Part shown: positions 4,792 to 5,471 of the stretch, piece by piece | How the letters are laid out: every line of letters begins with the position of its first letter | Position numbering within the stretch: position 1 is the first letter of the stretch | Origin: Spirochaetaceae bacterium | Lineage (GTDB): Bacteria; Spirochaetota; Spirochaetia; Treponematales; Breznakiellaceae | NCBI GenBank assembly: GCA_031255395.1 | Contig: JAIRSQ010000199.1 | Span: 1 to 5,471 of the forward strand | DNA length: 5,471 bases | Direction of reading: 5' to 3' | Program-made: the position numbers and the translations under genes | The notes under the pieces: model-generated | Seen by the model: the letters and a program-made list of their open reading frames with translations, nothing else | Database searches by the model: none | Told to the model about the DNA's origin: nothing

Positions 4792-5471
4792 TGCAATCCA
4801 TTTCCCCGCGTCTGTCACGGCTGTTGGAGCTGTTACTCAAAAAGGACGCGCCGCAGAGCGCGGGGGAACTTGCAGAAGAACTGGGCGTTAGCCGCAGGAC
4901 GCTGTTTCGCGAGTTGAAAAACGCGGATGCGGCGGTCGAATCTTGCGGCATGATGCTCGTTTCGATACCGGGCAAAGGGCTGGAAATTAGAGGGGATGAG
5001 GCGGCGCGGATCGGCTTTGCCGATGCGCTCCGGGCAGAACGACCCGCATTGTCGGAAAACCGGCAGGAACGGCTACTAGGCTTGGTAATCGCGTTGTTTG
5101 ATGACAACGATGTTCATAAACTGTTCTATTTTGCCTACACGCTGGGAGCTAGTGAAGCCACGGTTAGCAAAGATCTTGACGAGCTTGAACCGTGGCTCGC
5201 CGAGCGCGGCATAACATTGTGCCGCCGTCCGGGGTTGGGTGTCTGCGTTACAGGTAGCGAAGATGCTATACGCGGGGCATTGCTGTACAGGCTTGTTCAG
5301 GACGGCCGTATGGGAAGCCTCCCATACCTCAAAGCGATTGGATACCCGCCGTCTTACGTGACGGAGGCAATTAACGAAGTTTTTGAAAATTCACTTGGAC
5401 GCGCACTCGACTGGATGACTGTCGATTCGCGGGATATGCTACGGCTCTACCTGGCAATCGCCGTAGAGCGT
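4791..5471 (+). CDS. mtlR: MtlR-type PRD-containing transcriptional activator (3' end missing)
   Basis: A GTG start shares its first G with the HPr stop (TAGTG), and GAAGGA (4776-4781) lies 9 bases upstream, so translation is probably coupled to HPr. The frame stays open for 227 residues to the window edge. Residues about 6-67 form a winged helix-turn-helix of the DeoR/HTH_11 type (SAGELAEELGVSRRTLFREL at 23-42, then the wing GKGLEIRGDE). A second HTH with a wing covers about 108-157 (LGASEATVSKDLDELEPWL, then GLGVCVTGSE). From about 190 the helical start of the first PRD (PTS regulation domain) appears. This is the BglG/MtlR/LicR layout of DNA-binding activators, without the small RNA-binding domain of true antiterminators. 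Complete members are about 600-700 residues, with two PRDs, a IIB-like and a IIA-like domain, phosphorylated by HPr and IIA. Its position in a mannitol operon supports MtlR; the sensing domains lie outside the window. Confidence 0.85.
   Translation, partial: MQSISPRLSRLLELLLKKDAPQSAGELAEELGVSRRTLFRELKNADAAVESCGMMLVSIPGKGLEIRGDEAARIGFADALRAERPALSENRQERLLGLVIALFDDNDVHKLFYFAYTLGASEATVSKDLDELEPWLAERGITLCRRPGLGVCVTGSEDAIRGALLYRLVQDGRMGSLPYLKAIGYPPSYVTEAINEVFENSLGRALDWMTVDSRDMLRLYLAIAVER

Noticed and set aside
4402..4818. Minus-strand open frame across the mtlA-HPr gap
   Set aside because: Its translation overlaps three convincing plus-strand genes and has no recognisable domain; it is a shadow.

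Overview
The window looks like bacterial chromosome with moderately high GC (about 55-60% by eye). All genes are on the + strand and tightly packed, and I see no mobile element, RNA gene or CRISPR. The taxon cannot be fixed. A spirochaete is a reasonable guess, because a TPR protein next to two Bat-type VWA membrane proteins is a familiar arrangement there, but this is low-confidence inference. The mannitol permease is strikingly similar to the enterobacterial protein as I remember it, so horizontal exchange of the mannitol block is possible.

Block 1 (1-2923) is the end of an operon for a cell-envelope Bat (Bacteroides aerotolerance-type) module. It holds the C-terminal 266 residues of a Pro/Ala-linker protein with a beta-rich domain and TPR-like helices, then batA-like and batB-like genes. 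Each of the last two encodes a VWA domain with a complete MIDAS metal site, held between N-terminal and C-terminal membrane helices. The batB-like gene most plausibly starts at a TTG that overlaps the batA stop (TTGA), not at the ATG 48 bases upstream. The MoxR ATPase and DUF58 genes that usually accompany such modules are not in view.

Block 2 (2924-3062) is an AT-richer control region. It has a convincing sigma70-type promoter (TTGCCG, 17-nt spacer, TATAAT). Directly upstream lie three abutting inverted repeats covering 2929-2982. The middle one has TTGACAC/GTGCCAA arms that resemble known MtlR operator half-sites but with wider spacing.

Block 3 (3063-5471) is a mannitol phosphotransferase (PTS) operon: mtlA (IIC-IIB permease without IIA), an 11-bp hairpin, a small HPr phosphocarrier, and the 5' part of an MtlR-type PRD activator that overlaps the HPr stop by one base. 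In the inferred scheme, HPr takes phosphate from enzyme I, passes it to an unseen IIA, and on to MtlA Cys382, which phosphorylates incoming mannitol. MtlR senses the phosphorylation state and activates the promoter upstream of mtlA. The HPr keeps His15, but the usual regulatory Ser46 aligns with lysine, which suggests a carrier that HPr kinase cannot modify. I found no clearly new system; the most interesting items are this HPr and the dyad array upstream of mtlA.
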